DNA of 64,000 nt from Polyangiaceae bacterium. Its GTDB lineage: Bacteria > Myxococcota_A > Polyangia > Polyangiales > Polyangiaceae. The notes beneath the pieces were generated by a model. It was not told the origin of the DNA, did not search any database, and saw only the letters and a list, made by a program, of their open reading frames with translations. Shown piece after piece: positions 1 through 8,396 of the stretch. The stretch covers positions 372,001 through 436,000 of the forward strand of contig JAHBVX010000005.1 in assembly GCA_019637295.1 (NCBI GenBank), read 5' to 3'. A program made the position numbers and the translations under genes. Position 1 is the stretch's first letter. Every line of letters begins with the position of its first letter.

Positions 1-284
1 GGCATGCCGACCTCGGAGGCGATGAGCTCCCCGAGCTCGGTCTGGCGCGCCGCGAGCGCGTCGGCCAGCGCGTCCAGCGCATCCGCGCGGGTCGCGACGG
101 ACTCGGCCATCCAACCGTCGAACGCCGCCCGCGCGTGGGTAACGGCGCGCTCGGCGTCAGCCGTCGTGCCCGCGGGGACCCGACCCAGGACCGCCTCGGT
201 CGACGCATCGACCACGTCGAAGTGCCCACTTCCGCTGGAAGGGACCCACGCTCCGCCCAGATAGTGCTCGGTGTACTCGCGCAT
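1..284 (-). CDS. aldehyde dehydrogenase family protein, N-terminal part (gene continues beyond window start)
   Basis: The minus strand reads an open frame from ATG at 284 down to base 1 without a stop, giving the first 94 residues of a protein that begins MREYTEHYLGGAWVPSSG. This beginning, followed by FDVVDASTEAVLGRVPAGT and then AVTHARAAFDGW, is the classic N-terminal beta-arm and first helix of NAD(P)-dependent aldehyde dehydrogenases, which oxidise aldehydes to carboxylates in the cytoplasm. The catalytic Cys/Glu region lies outside the window, so substrate class cannot be judged. It lies 55 bp downstream of the nucleoside transporter on the same strand, so co-transcription is possible. 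No in-frame start was seen further upstream. Confidence 0.85.
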   Translation of the reverse strand, partial: MREYTEHYLGGAWVPSSGSGHFDVVDASTEAVLGRVPAGTTADAERAVTHARAAFDGWMAESVATRADALDALADALAARQTELGELIASEVGM

Positions 285-339
285 GGGCTCGGTGATTGTC
301 CGGCGCGGCCGGCGGGTCAAGCGGCGCCGAGCGGCTCGC

Positions 340-1671
340 TCAGAGCAACGCGCCGGCCACGCAGGCGGTCATGAAGGCCGCCAGACTTCCGCCGATCATG
401 GTCCGAAGTCCGAGACCAGCGAACTCCCGCATGCGCTCCGGGGCGATGCCCCCGAGGCCGCCGAGCTGGATCCCGATGCTGGCGAAGTTGGCGAAGCCGC
501 ACAACGCGTAGCTGGTGATGATGGCCGAACGCTCGCTCAGCACGGGCGTGGCGGACGCCATCAGCTCGCCCAAGTGGATGTAGGCGATGAACTCGGTGAG
601 CACGATCTTCTCGCCCAGCAGCCCGCCGACGATGGCAGCCTCGGACCAGGGGATGCCCATGGCGAAGGCCAGCGGCGAGAACAGCCAGCCGAGCACGCGG
701 GACAGGCTGAGGGGAGCGCCGGCGAAGGGCACAAACCCGAGCGTAAAGTCCGCGAGCGCGACCAGTCCAACGAACGCAATCAACATCGCGGCCACGTTGA
801 TGGCGAGCTTGGCGCCGTCCGTCGCGCCGTTGGCGGCGGCTTCGAGCACGTTGCTGGCGGTGGGCTGTCGTACGAGTTCGACGCCGGCGGCGGTCTCGCT
901 CTGTGCCGTCTCGGGCACCATCAGCTTGCTGATGGCGAGGGAGGCGGGCGCCGAGAGGATGGATGCGGTCACCAGATGGCCCGCGATCCCGGGGATGTCC
1001 TTGAGGAACCCGACGTACGCGGCCATCACGCCGCCCGCGACGGTGGCGAACCCGCCGGTCATCACGGCGCTGACCTCCGAGCGGGTCATGCGCGCGACGT
1101 AGGGGCGCACCACCAGCGGCGCCTCGGTCTGCCCGACGAAGATGTTGGCCGCCGCGCTCAGGCTCTCTGAACCACTGGTGCCCAAGGTGCGCTGCATCAC
1201 CCAGGCGATGGCCCAGACGACGCGCTGCATGATGCCCAGGTGGTACAGGATGGACATCAAGCTCGAGAAGAACACGATCGTCGGCAGGATCCAGAAGGCG
1301 AACGTCTTGACTGGCGGCGAGATGCGTCCAACGAACGTCACGGGTTGCCCCTGTGTGTCGAGGATCTGATGGGCCTCCACGCTCTGGAACACGAAACCCG
1401 CCCCCGCCTCCGAGAACGACAAGAGTCGCCGCACACCCTGATCCACCACGTCGAAGAACACTCGCTGCAGCGTGGGGTTGAGGATCAACAGGCCAAGCCC
1501 GAGTTGGAGCGCGACGCCCCAAACCACGGGCCGCCACCGCACGAGGCGACGCTGTTCGCTCAGCAGCCAGGCGAGCAGCAGCATCACCAGCAGTCCGAGC
1601 GCGGACGAGCCGCGATCGGCCCAGGTCGCGCTAGCGGCGCCGGAGGCAGCGACGGTCGTAGCCAACATCAT
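340..1671 (-). CDS. concentrative nucleoside transporter (CNT/NupC family)
   Basis: A 443-residue polytopic inner-membrane protein. The motif order GQTEAPLVVRPY, then GGFATVAGGVMAAYVGF, LVTASILSAPASLAISK and EKIVLTEFIAY is that of the CNT family, which carries nucleosides in with H+ or Na+. The last motif corresponds to the family NEFVAY box with T replacing N. Roughly nine to ten hydrophobic segments are visible and the length is normal. The 5' end reads GTG-ATG-ATG-TTG; the first ATG (1671) was chosen because a GGGGAG ribosome-binding sequence lies about 8 bp upstream. The gene sits 23 bp downstream of the ChaN-like gene on the same strand, and the aldehyde dehydrogenase follows it. Confidence 0.9.
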   Translation of the reverse strand: MMLATTVAASGAASATWADRGSSALGLLVMLLLAWLLSEQRRLVRWRPVVWGVALQLGLGLLILNPTLQRVFFDVVDQGVRRLLSFSEAGAGFVFQSVEAHQILDTQGQPVTFVGRISPPVKTFAFWILPTIVFFSSLMSILYHLGIMQRVVWAIAWVMQRTLGTSGSESLSAAANIFVGQTEAPLVVRPYVARMTRSEVSAVMTGGFATVAGGVMAAYVGFLKDIPGIAGHLVTASILSAPASLAISKLMVPETAQSETAAGVELVRQPTASNVLEAAANGATDGAKLAINVAAMLIAFVGLVALADFTLGFVPFAGAPLSLSRVLGWLFSPLAFAMGIPWSEAAIVGGLLGEKIVLTEFIAYIHLGELMASATPVLSERSAIITSYALCGFANFASIGIQLGGLGGIAPERMREFAGLGLRTMIGGSLAAFMTACVAGALL

Positions 1672-1694
1672 CACTCGGCTCCCCGCCTCGCGGT

Positions 1695-2672
1695 TCAGTC
1701 CGTCACGAGCACGACGCCATAGTCGAAGCCCGCGAGCTCGGGCAACGGATCGGCCTCGCGCGACGCGATCACCGCGCGGACGCCGATGGCGCGGGCGCCG
1801 CCTCGCCGCGCGATGCGCGTGGGGATGGCGCCGCTTCGGCAGTGGCCATTGCCCGCGATCACGACGATCTGACGCGCGGGCTCACGGACCGCGAGCCAGC
1901 TCGCCGCCGCCTGCGCCATGGTCTCGTCCCAGGTCACCTGAGCCGCGTACAGGTTGTCCGGATCGCCGTGACCCGGGTGATGCTTCATCGTGCCGCGGAA
2001 CCACTCCTTGTGCTCCGCGTCGTCGAGGTCGAGCTCGGGCAGGCGCGCGCGTTCGCTCTCGCTCAGCCCATCGAGGCCACCGCGGGCGATCTTCCGAGTC
2101 AGCTCCCGCGGCGCGTTGAGCGCGATCAGCTCCGCGCCGCCCCGGCGCGAGCGTTCCAGCAACGGTCGGTAGAGATTGAATGGGTAGCCCCAGCGCTCGT
2201 GCCACTCGCTGCGCTCGATCAGCTCTTCATCGTCAATCTCGTCGTTCGACCAGGCACTGAGCACATGCTGATGGGGTCGACCGAACATCTCGAAGCCGAC
2301 GGCTAGCTGCCGCCCGGTGCTGCGGGCCACCGTGAACAACCCGTCGAGCACGGCGAGCTGCGCGTAGTGATCGTGTGGGTTGTCGTGACGCTCCCCGAGA
2401 CAGATGGCGTCCGCGTCGGAGAGTCGCTCGACGAGCTCGCGCGCTTCGAGCTGGACGCCGCCCTGCACCTCGACGCCGATGAACGGCATGGCCGCGCGCA
2501 ACACCGTGTCGGGCGGGACCTCGCGGGGACGACGAGCCGGCTCCTCGGTCGGATCCGTCGGCCCGCTCCGGGTAGGCGCGCCCGCCGGCGACCGGGCGCC
2601 CCCGCACCCGACGGACGCCGCGGCCAGCCCGAGGGCGAGCCAGAGGCCTCGGGAGCCGAGCTCGGTACGCAT
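1695..2672 (-). CDS. ChaN-like haem/iron-binding lipoprotein
   Basis: A 325-residue lipoprotein of the ChaN / DUF399 family. After the start MRTELGSRGLW a hydrophobic stretch ends in a lipobox ending SVGC. Family landmarks are ICLGERHDNPHDH near residue 90, VGFEMF, YPFNLYRPLLE and the C-terminal IVVIAGNGHCR, which carry the conserved His and Glu residues implicated in haem binding in ChaN. The product is expected on the outer or inner membrane facing the periplasm. The longer frame extends to 2747 but the ATG at 2672 places the signal peptide correctly. The gene is divergent from the molybdopterin oxidoreductase at 2799. Family assignment is firm, the ligand is inferred. Confidence 0.85.
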   Translation of the reverse strand: MRTELGSRGLWLALGLAAASVGCGGARSPAGAPTRSGPTDPTEEPARRPREVPPDTVLRAAMPFIGVEVQGGVQLEARELVERLSDADAICLGERHDNPHDHYAQLAVLDGLFTVARSTGRQLAVGFEMFGRPHQHVLSAWSNDEIDDEELIERSEWHERWGYPFNLYRPLLERSRRGGAELIALNAPRELTRKIARGGLDGLSESERARLPELDLDDAEHKEWFRGTMKHHPGHGDPDNLYAAQVTWDETMAQAAASWLAVREPARQIVVIAGNGHCRSGAIPTRIARRGGARAIGVRAVIASREADPLPELAGFDYGVVLVTD

Positions 2673-2798
2673 CGTGCGAACTTCTACATCAGCGCCCGCC
2701 TCCCGGCGACAACACTTGCCCCGGATTCCGGTCCGTCCGCCCGGCACGCTCGTAACCCAGCCGCCCCCGGCCGCGTACGAGACCGAGGAGATCGAGCC

Positions 2799-3509
2799 AT
2801 GAACGACCCCGACGACCCAACCCTCGAGCAGCTGATGGCCCGCCGCCGCTTCATCCGCACGGCGGCCGCCGGCACGGTGGTGAGCGCGCTGGGCGCGAGC
2901 TGGCTGCTCTCGGACGCGCTGACGGGTGAGGCCCGCGCCGCGACTCGCGCGGACGGCCGGCCGCGCCTACCCCCGGGCCAGCGTGCCCTGGCCCGGCTCA
3001 AGCCGATGGGTGGAGACGCGGGCGACCCGAGCCCCGGTGGCTTTCGCCTTCGGGTCCACGGAGCCGTCGAGCGCCCCTTCACCTTGACCTTCCAGCAGCT
3101 GCTCGCGGAGTCGAACGTCACCCTGCCCCTCGACGTCCACTGCGTCACCGGCTGGAGCGTGCTCGGAGCGAGCTTCACCGGCCTCCGCCTCCGCGCGCTG
3201 CTCGAGCGGGCGGGGCTACGTCGTGAGGGCCGCTACGTGGTGTTCGAGGCTGCCCACGGCTACACGGCCAACGTCCCCCTCTCCTCGGCGCTCGCGCCGA
3301 GCGTGCTCGTCGCCCACCGCCTCGATGGACGCCCCCTGTCGCGCGCCCACGGTGCGCCCGTACGCGCCATCGTCCCGGATCTGTACTTCTGGAAGAGCGC
3401 CAAGTGGCTCACGGGCGTCCGCGTCGTCACTCGCGACGAGCCCGGGTACTGGGAGCGCCGCGGCTACCACAACCGCGCCGATCCCTGGAGAGAGGAGCGG
3501 CACGCTTGA
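2799..3509 (+). CDS. Tat-exported molybdopterin-dependent oxidoreductase (SUOX/MsrP fold)
   Basis: A 236-residue periplasmic enzyme. Residues 14-40 form a twin-arginine signal (RRRFIRTAAAG, then a hydrophobic core and an Ala-rich cleavage area). The mature domain contains LPLDVHCVTGWS, in which Cys115 is the expected molybdenum ligand of the sulfite-oxidase fold, and the C-terminal DLYFWKSAKWLTGV seen in this family. It is short, holding only the catalytic domain, like MsrP/YedY, so methionine-sulfoxide or related reductase activity is possible but not proven. A GAGGAG ribosome-binding site lies about 8 bp before ATG 2799. Its stop codon overlaps the start of the PepSY membrane gene, which is therefore its likely electron-transfer or anchoring partner. 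Confidence 0.85.
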   Translation: MNDPDDPTLEQLMARRRFIRTAAAGTVVSALGASWLLSDALTGEARAATRADGRPRLPPGQRALARLKPMGGDAGDPSPGGFRLRVHGAVERPFTLTFQQLLAESNVTLPLDVHCVTGWSVLGASFTGLRLRALLERAGLRREGRYVVFEAAHGYTANVPLSSALAPSVLVAHRLDGRPLSRAHGAPVRAIVPDLYFWKSAKWLTGVRVVTRDEPGYWERRGYHNRADPWREERHA

Positions 3510-4072
3510 GCCGAGCGCGTTCGCTGCGACCGTGGGTTCGCGCCCTGCACCGGGATGCGGGCTACTTCGTGGTGGGGCTGACGGTCATCTACGCCGTGAG
3601 CGGCCTGGCGGTGAATCACATCGCCGACTTCGACCCGAGCTTCTCGCAGCTCGAGAGGACCCATCAGCTGCCGCTCCCGCTCCCGGTGGATGACGACGCC
3701 GTCGCCGCTCTCGCGCAGCGCCACGCGGGGATCGAGGGGGCGCCCGAGGAGGTCCATCGCGCCGACGACTCGCAGCTCGACGTCGTCTTCGCCGAGCGGA
3801 CCCTGCACGTCGACACCCGCACCGGCGCGGTGCTCGAGCAGGGACAGTCCCCTCGCTTCTTCCTGCGCGTGGCCAACTGGCTGCACCTCAACCGCGGCAA
3901 GCGAGCCTGGACGTTCATCGCCGACGGCTACGCCATCTTGCTCCTGGGCCTGGCGCTGTCGGGACTGTTCATGCTCCCGGGGAGAAAAGGCCTGGGCGGC
4001 CGCGGCGCGGTGATCGCTGGACTCGGCGTCCTCGTTCCCGTCGTGTACGTGCTGTGGTCCGGCGGCCCCTGA
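3506..4072 (+). CDS. PepSY-associated membrane protein, probable redox partner of the upstream molybdoenzyme
   Basis: A 188-residue membrane protein. The likely start is TTG at 3506, which overlaps the preceding TGA by two bases and indicates translational coupling. It has an N-terminal membrane helix (YFVVGLTVIYAVSGLAV), a periplasmic PepSY-like domain of about 80 residues, then WLHLNRGKRAW and two C-terminal helices. The His residues in ALHRDAGYF, AVNHIAD and WLHLNRG resemble the haem-ligating positions of PepSY_TM proteins. Similar gene pairs with SUOX-type enzymes are known in proteobacteria, so a role passing electrons from the membrane to the periplasmic molybdenum enzyme is inferred. 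Confidence 0.75.
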   Translation: MSRARSLRPWVRALHRDAGYFVVGLTVIYAVSGLAVNHIADFDPSFSQLERTHQLPLPLPVDDDAVAALAQRHAGIEGAPEEVHRADDSQLDVVFAERTLHVDTRTGAVLEQGQSPRFFLRVANWLHLNRGKRAWTFIADGYAILLLGLALSGLFMLPGRKGLGGRGAVIAGLGVLVPVVYVLWSGGP

Positions 4073-4076
4073 GGCG

Positions 4077-5294
4077 TCACTCGAGCAGGCTGCGCGCGAT
4101 CTGGGAGACCTGGATCTCGTCCGTGCCGCCGTAGATCTGCAGCACCTTGGCGTCGCGGGCGAGTTGCTCCACGCGATACTCCGCCATGTAGCCGTTGCCC
4201 CCGAAGAGCTGCACCGCCTCGAGCGCGACTTCGCTGGCGGCCCCCGCGCAGTACAGTTTGCAGGCGGAAGCCTCGGCGAGCGACATCTTCTTGCCCTTGC
4301 GCGCCAGCTCGATCAGCCGGAACGCCAGGTTCTGGATGTTCATGCGCGCGACCTCCATCTTGGCGATCTTCAGCTGGATGAGCTGGAACTCGCCGATGGG
4401 TTTACCGAACTGCACCCGCGTCTTGGCGTAGTTGACGCACAGCTCGAGGCACTCCTCGACGATCCCGAGCGCCATCGCTACGACGCCGGTGCGCTCGGTC
4501 TTGAACGTGTCCTTCGCGCCGGTGCGATACGAGATCTCCTCCGTCTCGCCCAAGAGCCGCTCCCGCCCGACGCGGACGTCTTCCAAGAACAGCTCGCCGG
4601 TAGGCGAGGCGTGCAGCCCCATCTTTCGCAGCGGCTTGGACTGGGTCAGACCCGGCATGCCGCGGTCGAGGACGAAGGAAAGCACCTTGCGGACCTTGGG
4701 ATCGTTACCCTCGTCCAGCTTGCAGATGAACACGATGGTGTCCGCGTACGGACCGTTGGTGATGAAGGTCTTGTTGCCGTTCAAGAGGTACTCGTCGCCG
4801 TCGCGCCGCGCGGTGCTGGTCATCGCGCCGAAGGCGTCCGAGCCCGAGCCGGGCTCGGTGATGGCCCAAGCGCCAATGCGGTCCAAGGTGAGCAGCTCCC
4901 GCCCCCAGCGCTCCTTCTGCGCGCGCGTGCCGCGGCTCAGGATGGTCCCCGCGGTCAAGCCTGCGCTCACCCCCAGCGCGGTGACCATGCCTGGACTCAC
5001 GCGGGACAGCTCGATGATGGGGATCATCTGCATGGCCACCATGTCGCCACCCACGCCGTCGTCTTGCTCCGAGTCCGACGCGGGGCGGTCGGCGGCGGCG
5101 TCCTGCTCGAGGGCCTTGGCGAAGCGCATCTCCGCCAGCTCCTTCAAGCCGAAGGTCGCGAACATCTTACGCAGGACGTCGTAGGGGGGCAGCGTACCGT
5201 GCTCGAGCTCGTCGCGAAGGGGCGCGATCTCCTGCTGCACGAAGCGACGAAACGCCGAGAAGATTGCCTGATGCTGCTCGCTCCACTCGATCAC
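4077..5294 (-). CDS. acyl-CoA dehydrogenase
   Basis: A 405-residue FAD-dependent acyl-CoA dehydrogenase of beta-oxidation or branched-chain catabolism. Signatures are GAWAITEPGSGSDA (substrate/FAD loop), NGNKTFITNGPYADT, YAKTRVQFGKPIGEFQ, AVQLFGGNGY and LQIYGGTDEIQ. The position occupied by the catalytic Glu of medium-chain enzymes is Gly in YGGT, while a Glu is present in FKTERTGVVA, which is where isovaleryl- and long-chain enzymes carry their base. GTG at 5294 was chosen because GGAGGA lies 5 bp upstream and the family N-terminus aligns there; the open frame runs further but into unrelated sequence. The gene lies 59 bp downstream of the PilZ gene and converges with the PepSY gene. Confidence 0.92.
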   Translation of the reverse strand: MIEWSEQHQAIFSAFRRFVQQEIAPLRDELEHGTLPPYDVLRKMFATFGLKELAEMRFAKALEQDAAADRPASDSEQDDGVGGDMVAMQMIPIIELSRVSPGMVTALGVSAGLTAGTILSRGTRAQKERWGRELLTLDRIGAWAITEPGSGSDAFGAMTSTARRDGDEYLLNGNKTFITNGPYADTIVFICKLDEGNDPKVRKVLSFVLDRGMPGLTQSKPLRKMGLHASPTGELFLEDVRVGRERLLGETEEISYRTGAKDTFKTERTGVVAMALGIVEECLELCVNYAKTRVQFGKPIGEFQLIQLKIAKMEVARMNIQNLAFRLIELARKGKKMSLAEASACKLYCAGAASEVALEAVQLFGGNGYMAEYRVEQLARDAKVLQIYGGTDEIQVSQIARSLLE

Positions 5295-5329
5295 GGTGTC
5301 CTCCGGTTTCTGCTCTCGACGTGCCGACG

Positions 5330-5347
5330 GTCCGCAGGATCGCGGAC
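5330..5347 (-). other. small perfect hairpin between PilZ gene and acyl-CoA dehydrogenase gene
   Basis: GTCCGC and GCGGAC flank a 6-base loop within the 59-bp gap between two minus-strand genes. There is no T-run, so it may be an attenuating or RNA-stabilising structure or chance. Confidence 0.25.
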
Positions 5348-5353
5348 GACGAC

Positions 5354-7300
5354 TCAGGGGTCGAGCTTGATGGTCGTGACCGCGCGACACTTCACGTCCA
5401 CGGTCAGGCCTTCTCCGATCCACGATGGCGGCTCGCCCCGCCCGAGCCGCACGTAGCGCAGCCCACACTTGGAGACGTTGCGCGCGTTCGTCGTGCCGAC
5501 CTTGAAACCGGTCGCGTACACGTCCTCGCTGCGGCTCGACTCCACGATCAGATAGCCCAGGGTGGAGTTGAGGGAGGCGCCGTCGTCGCTGCCCTCCTGG
5601 CCCCCGTCCGCCGGGCCGACCGCCACCGCCGGGCCGGCCTCGGCAGCGGGGCTGGCGTCCGTCGCGGCGGCCGCGGAAGCCGCGTCGACGGGTGACGCCG
5701 CGGACGTGTCCGCGGGCGCGCTGGGCTCCCCCGCTGCGGAGGCTCGCGGGCCGACGGAGACGGGCAGCGGCGCGAGCGCGGGCCGCCCCGGCCCCATCCG
5801 CTCCCAGGCGAAGAGTCCCACCGCCAGCAGCGCGGCCAGACCGACGCCGATGGCTACCCACCGGCCCGCCGCTCCGGGCTCCTTCGCCCGGGGGATCGGC
5901 CGGGGGCTGGCGGCGGGCTCCGGCAGCGCGGGCTCGGCGCCGACGGTCACCGGTGCGGCCGGAGCGACCATCGCCTCGGGCGCCACCGGGCTGGGCGCGG
6001 GCGCCGCTGGCAAGGGCGGCGGCACGCTGCGGGGCCGGGTGCTGATGGGCGCAGCGAGGGCTTCGAGCTCGGGCTCCGGCTCGTCCGCCGGAGCTGTCAC
6101 GATGTCCGCCTCATCGAGGCGCTCCAGTCCGATTGCCGGTTCGATGATCTGCACCGGCGCCGGGCTCAGCGGCGTGAGCACCGGCGCGGGCCCCGGGACG
6201 CTGATGCGGGGCTCGTCGATCAGCGTCGCGTAGCCGTCCAGCCACTGCTCATGGCCATCGCCGAGCCCTGCGCCGAGCTCCACACCGAACCCGGGTGGCG
6301 CGGCCGCAGCGCTCGCCAGATCGAAGCCACGACGCCAAGCGACGCGACCACTGAGGCGCACCCGCCGCATGTTCCGCGGCGGCCGCAGCTCGAGCCAGAC
6401 TTCTTCGCGACTCGGCGGTAAGAGCGTGCGCACGAACAACCCGCCAGCGCTCACGTTGTAGCTGAAGCCGAGCTCGTCTTCGTCTTCGCCCGCGGCGCGA
6501 AACCACACCGTGGTGCCATACAGCACCCGTACGCTGCGGCGCGCGGCGCGATCGGCGCCGCTGCGCAGCTCGTTGGACGTGAACAGCACGCTCTCGGCAG
6601 GGAGCGCGGCCCCGAGCACCGCAACGCCAGAGACGTCAGCCAGCTCCGACCGAAGCTTCTCGATGTCCCGTCGCGGAGCCGTGATCACCCACACCGCCTC
6701 GCTGCCAAGCTTGCGCGCGTGCTCGATGGCCAGACGCGCCGAGGTCACCTCGGCGCTCAGCACGATCACCCCGACGTCCTTCTGCTGCGCGAAGTACTTG
6801 AGTGCTACGTCATCGAGGGCGTTCTTGACGTCATAGCCAGCGTTGGACAGCACCCGACCATAGACGTCGCAGCGGCTGCGGTCCTTGTCGCAGACGACCG
6901 CCTTCCCGCGCGACGCCACCGCTCCCACGGGGACGCCCGGCGGACGCGCCTTGAGTCGCGCCAGCAGCGCAGCGCCACGCTCGAGCGGGATCACGTCATC
7001 CGCGCCCATGGCGTACAGCTTCTCGACGAACACGTCGCCTGCATCTGCGGTGAGCGCGATGAGCGGCACGCCAGCGAGCGGCTTCTTGCCCCTGACCTTC
7101 TCGCACAGCTTCTCAGCGCGGGCGACCGTCGTGTCGAACGCCACCAGCGCGGGGTCGTTGCGCTCCAGCCACACGAGCGCACCGTCGGTCGTCTCTTCGT
7201 TGGCCAACTCGAGCTTCGAGGCCGTCGCCATGGCGCCGAGACTGCGCCGCCGATCCGAGTCCAGCTTGCCGAGCACGAGCAGATGCCGGAACCTCGCCAC
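5354..7300 (-). CDS. PilZ-domain protein with two receiver-like domains and a C-terminal membrane segment
   Basis: A 648-residue protein. Residues 1-110 and about 130-250 look like response-regulator folds but are degenerate. The first keeps an Asp (ALVAFDTTV) yet lacks the acidic pair, and the second has VIVLSAEV where the phosphoacceptor Asp should be. A PilZ domain follows at about 265-370, with RRSVRVLYG, NVSAGGLFVRT and the final GVEL strand, so cyclic-di-GMP binding is plausible. A long Pro/Ala/Glu-rich linker leads to a transmembrane helix near residue 500 (WVAIGVGLAALLAVGLFAW) and a roughly 100-residue tail with paired cysteines. This suggests a membrane-anchored signalling or gliding-related component. 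The exact partner is unknown. Confidence 0.75.
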   Translation of the reverse strand: MARFRHLLVLGKLDSDRRRSLGAMATASKLELANEETTDGALVWLERNDPALVAFDTTVARAEKLCEKVRGKKPLAGVPLIALTADAGDVFVEKLYAMGADDVIPLERGAALLARLKARPPGVPVGAVASRGKAVVCDKDRSRCDVYGRVLSNAGYDVKNALDDVALKYFAQQKDVGVIVLSAEVTSARLAIEHARKLGSEAVWVITAPRRDIEKLRSELADVSGVAVLGAALPAESVLFTSNELRSGADRAARRSVRVLYGTTVWFRAAGEDEDELGFSYNVSAGGLFVRTLLPPSREEVWLELRPPRNMRRVRLSGRVAWRRGFDLASAAAAPPGFGVELGAGLGDGHEQWLDGYATLIDEPRISVPGPAPVLTPLSPAPVQIIEPAIGLERLDEADIVTAPADEPEPELEALAAPISTRPRSVPPPLPAAPAPSPVAPEAMVAPAAPVTVGAEPALPEPAASPRPIPRAKEPGAAGRWVAIGVGLAALLAVGLFAWERMGPGRPALAPLPVSVGPRASAAGEPSAPADTSAASPVDAASAAAATDASPAAEAGPAVAVGPADGGQEGSDDGASLNSTLGYLIVESSRSEDVYATGFKVGTTNARNVSKCGLRYVRLGRGEPPSWIGEGLTVDVKCRAVTTIKLDP

Positions 7301-7389
7301 GGCGCCATGCTACCCACCATGCGTCGCGGCCTTCAACTCGAATGGCTGCGCGACGGCGTCGAAGACTCGCGCTTCGACGCCTGCACCGG

Positions 7390-7462
7390 AGCGGGAAAAG
7401 GGATTCGAACCCTCGACCCCAAGCTTGGGAAGCTTGTGCTCTACCAGCTGAGCTATTCCCGC
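7390..7462 (-). tRNA. tRNA-Gly (anticodon CCC)
   Basis: The minus strand folds into a full cloverleaf. The acceptor is GCGGGAA paired with TTCCCGC, the D arm is GCTC/GAGC, the anticodon arm CAAGC/GCTTG has loop TTCCCAA, the T arm is GAGGG with loop TTCGAAT, and the discriminator is U. CCA is not encoded. The CCC anticodon reads the GGG glycine codon. Confidence 0.95.
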
Positions 7463-7473
7463 GAGGCCTCGGC

Positions 7474-7501
7474 AGTGTACTGGCGGATACGTCCGCGTCA
7501 A
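7474..7501 (-). promoter_or_regulatory. probable sigma-70-type promoter of tRNA-Gly
   Basis: On the minus strand TTGACG (7501-7496) is followed after a 16-base spacer by TACACT (7479-7474), 11 bases before the tRNA 5' end. The boxes match the consensus at five and four of six positions and the distance to the mature tRNA is appropriate. Confidence 0.6.
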
Positions 7502-7581
7502 CGCCCTCGACCGGGACCACCCGCCACCGGCCAAGCTTGACCCGGCTCGGCGCTTTCGTTACACCCACGGGCAGGTTGATC

Positions 7582-7863
7582 GTGGCAAAGAGCGCGAGAG
7601 TCCATTCGGTCTGCGAGTGTCAGGCGTCGCTTGGCGCCGAGCTGGACGAACAGCAGCGTGTGCTGCGCGGCTGGGCCCGAGACCGGCGGCGGCGAACCCG
7701 GCTGTCGGCCCCCGCCCACAGCATCGGCTCGGAGCACCCGCGCTTCGACGTGGCCTGGTTCTGCCCCTACTGCGTGCGCAACACCCTGCGCTCGTTCGAC
7801 GGCTCGGCGCTCGCGTATCGTGAGACCGAGGGGGACGAAGCCGTGGCCGTAGCCGCTGGCTGA
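7582..7863 (+). CDS. small protein with a CxxC pair, function unknown
   Basis: A possible 93-residue protein starting at GTG 7582 (TTG 7576 is an alternative). The central part is Arg-rich, and the C-terminal half reads FDVAWFCPYCVRNTLRSFDG, in which CPYC could bind a metal. Another Cys pair (CEC) lies near the N-terminus, so a small zinc-ribbon-like fold is conceivable. I do not recognise the family. It stands between the tRNA-Gly promoter and a convergent small gene with a 9-bp gap. Codon usage is high-GC like its neighbours, which supports it being coding, but the start is uncertain. Confidence 0.5.
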   Translation: MAKSARVHSVCECQASLGAELDEQQRVLRGWARDRRRRTRLSAPAHSIGSEHPRFDVAWFCPYCVRNTLRSFDGSALAYRETEGDEAVAVAAG

Positions 7864-7872
7864 CGCCCGGCG

Positions 7873-8211
7873 TCAGGCGACGGCCAGTCGCACGCTGACG
7901 CAGCCCGAGGCCAAGCTCGCGAGCAGGGCTCGGGTGACCCTCGTCTTCTCGGGTGCACGCTCACGCTGCCGAAGCCACAGCGCCTGCTTGAGCGCGTCCT
8001 CCGCGTCCTGCCGTCGCCCCGCGCGCCAGGCTTGTACGGCGTAGAGCGTCCACAGCCGTGCGCTGCTGGACTCGCGACAGCAGGCCTCGTGCAACACCAG
8101 CATCGCCCGCCGGTGCTCGCCGCGCCGGCGGTGACGCCACGCGCGGCCGAGGAGGGTCTGTTCGGCTGGCGCGGGGTGGGAGGTGGGGCGGCGTCGCATG
8201 ACCGTGGGCAT
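7873..8211 (-). CDS. small helical (TPR-like) protein, function unknown
   Basis: A 112-residue, strongly basic protein from ATG 8211 (ATG 8199 also possible). The sequence AWRHRRRGEHRRAMLVLHEACC followed by LWTLYAVQAWRAGRRQDAEDALKQALWL looks like two helix-turn-helix units of tetratricopeptide type, which usually mediate protein contacts. No catalytic motif is visible. The reading frame stays open upstream to 8322, but that region lacks a plausible start. It converges with the small CxxC gene at 7863. Confidence 0.5.
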   Translation of the reverse strand: MPTVMRRRPTSHPAPAEQTLLGRAWRHRRRGEHRRAMLVLHEACCRESSSARLWTLYAVQAWRAGRRQDAEDALKQALWLRQRERAPEKTRVTRALLASLASGCVSVRLAVA

Positions 8212-8396
8212 TGTCACGAATGGGTGCGAATGGAAAAGTTTCTGCAACCCCTCGAAGCATGGGGCATGCCAGCGCGCCGCTACCGCGCCGAGTCGACAAC
8301 ATGCCCGGCGATCCACGCACATCTTCGGGCCGGGCCCGCCGGTCTGGGGCCGGAGGAGCGGAGCGAGGTGTGACAGCGTGATCCGGGCTCACCCGG

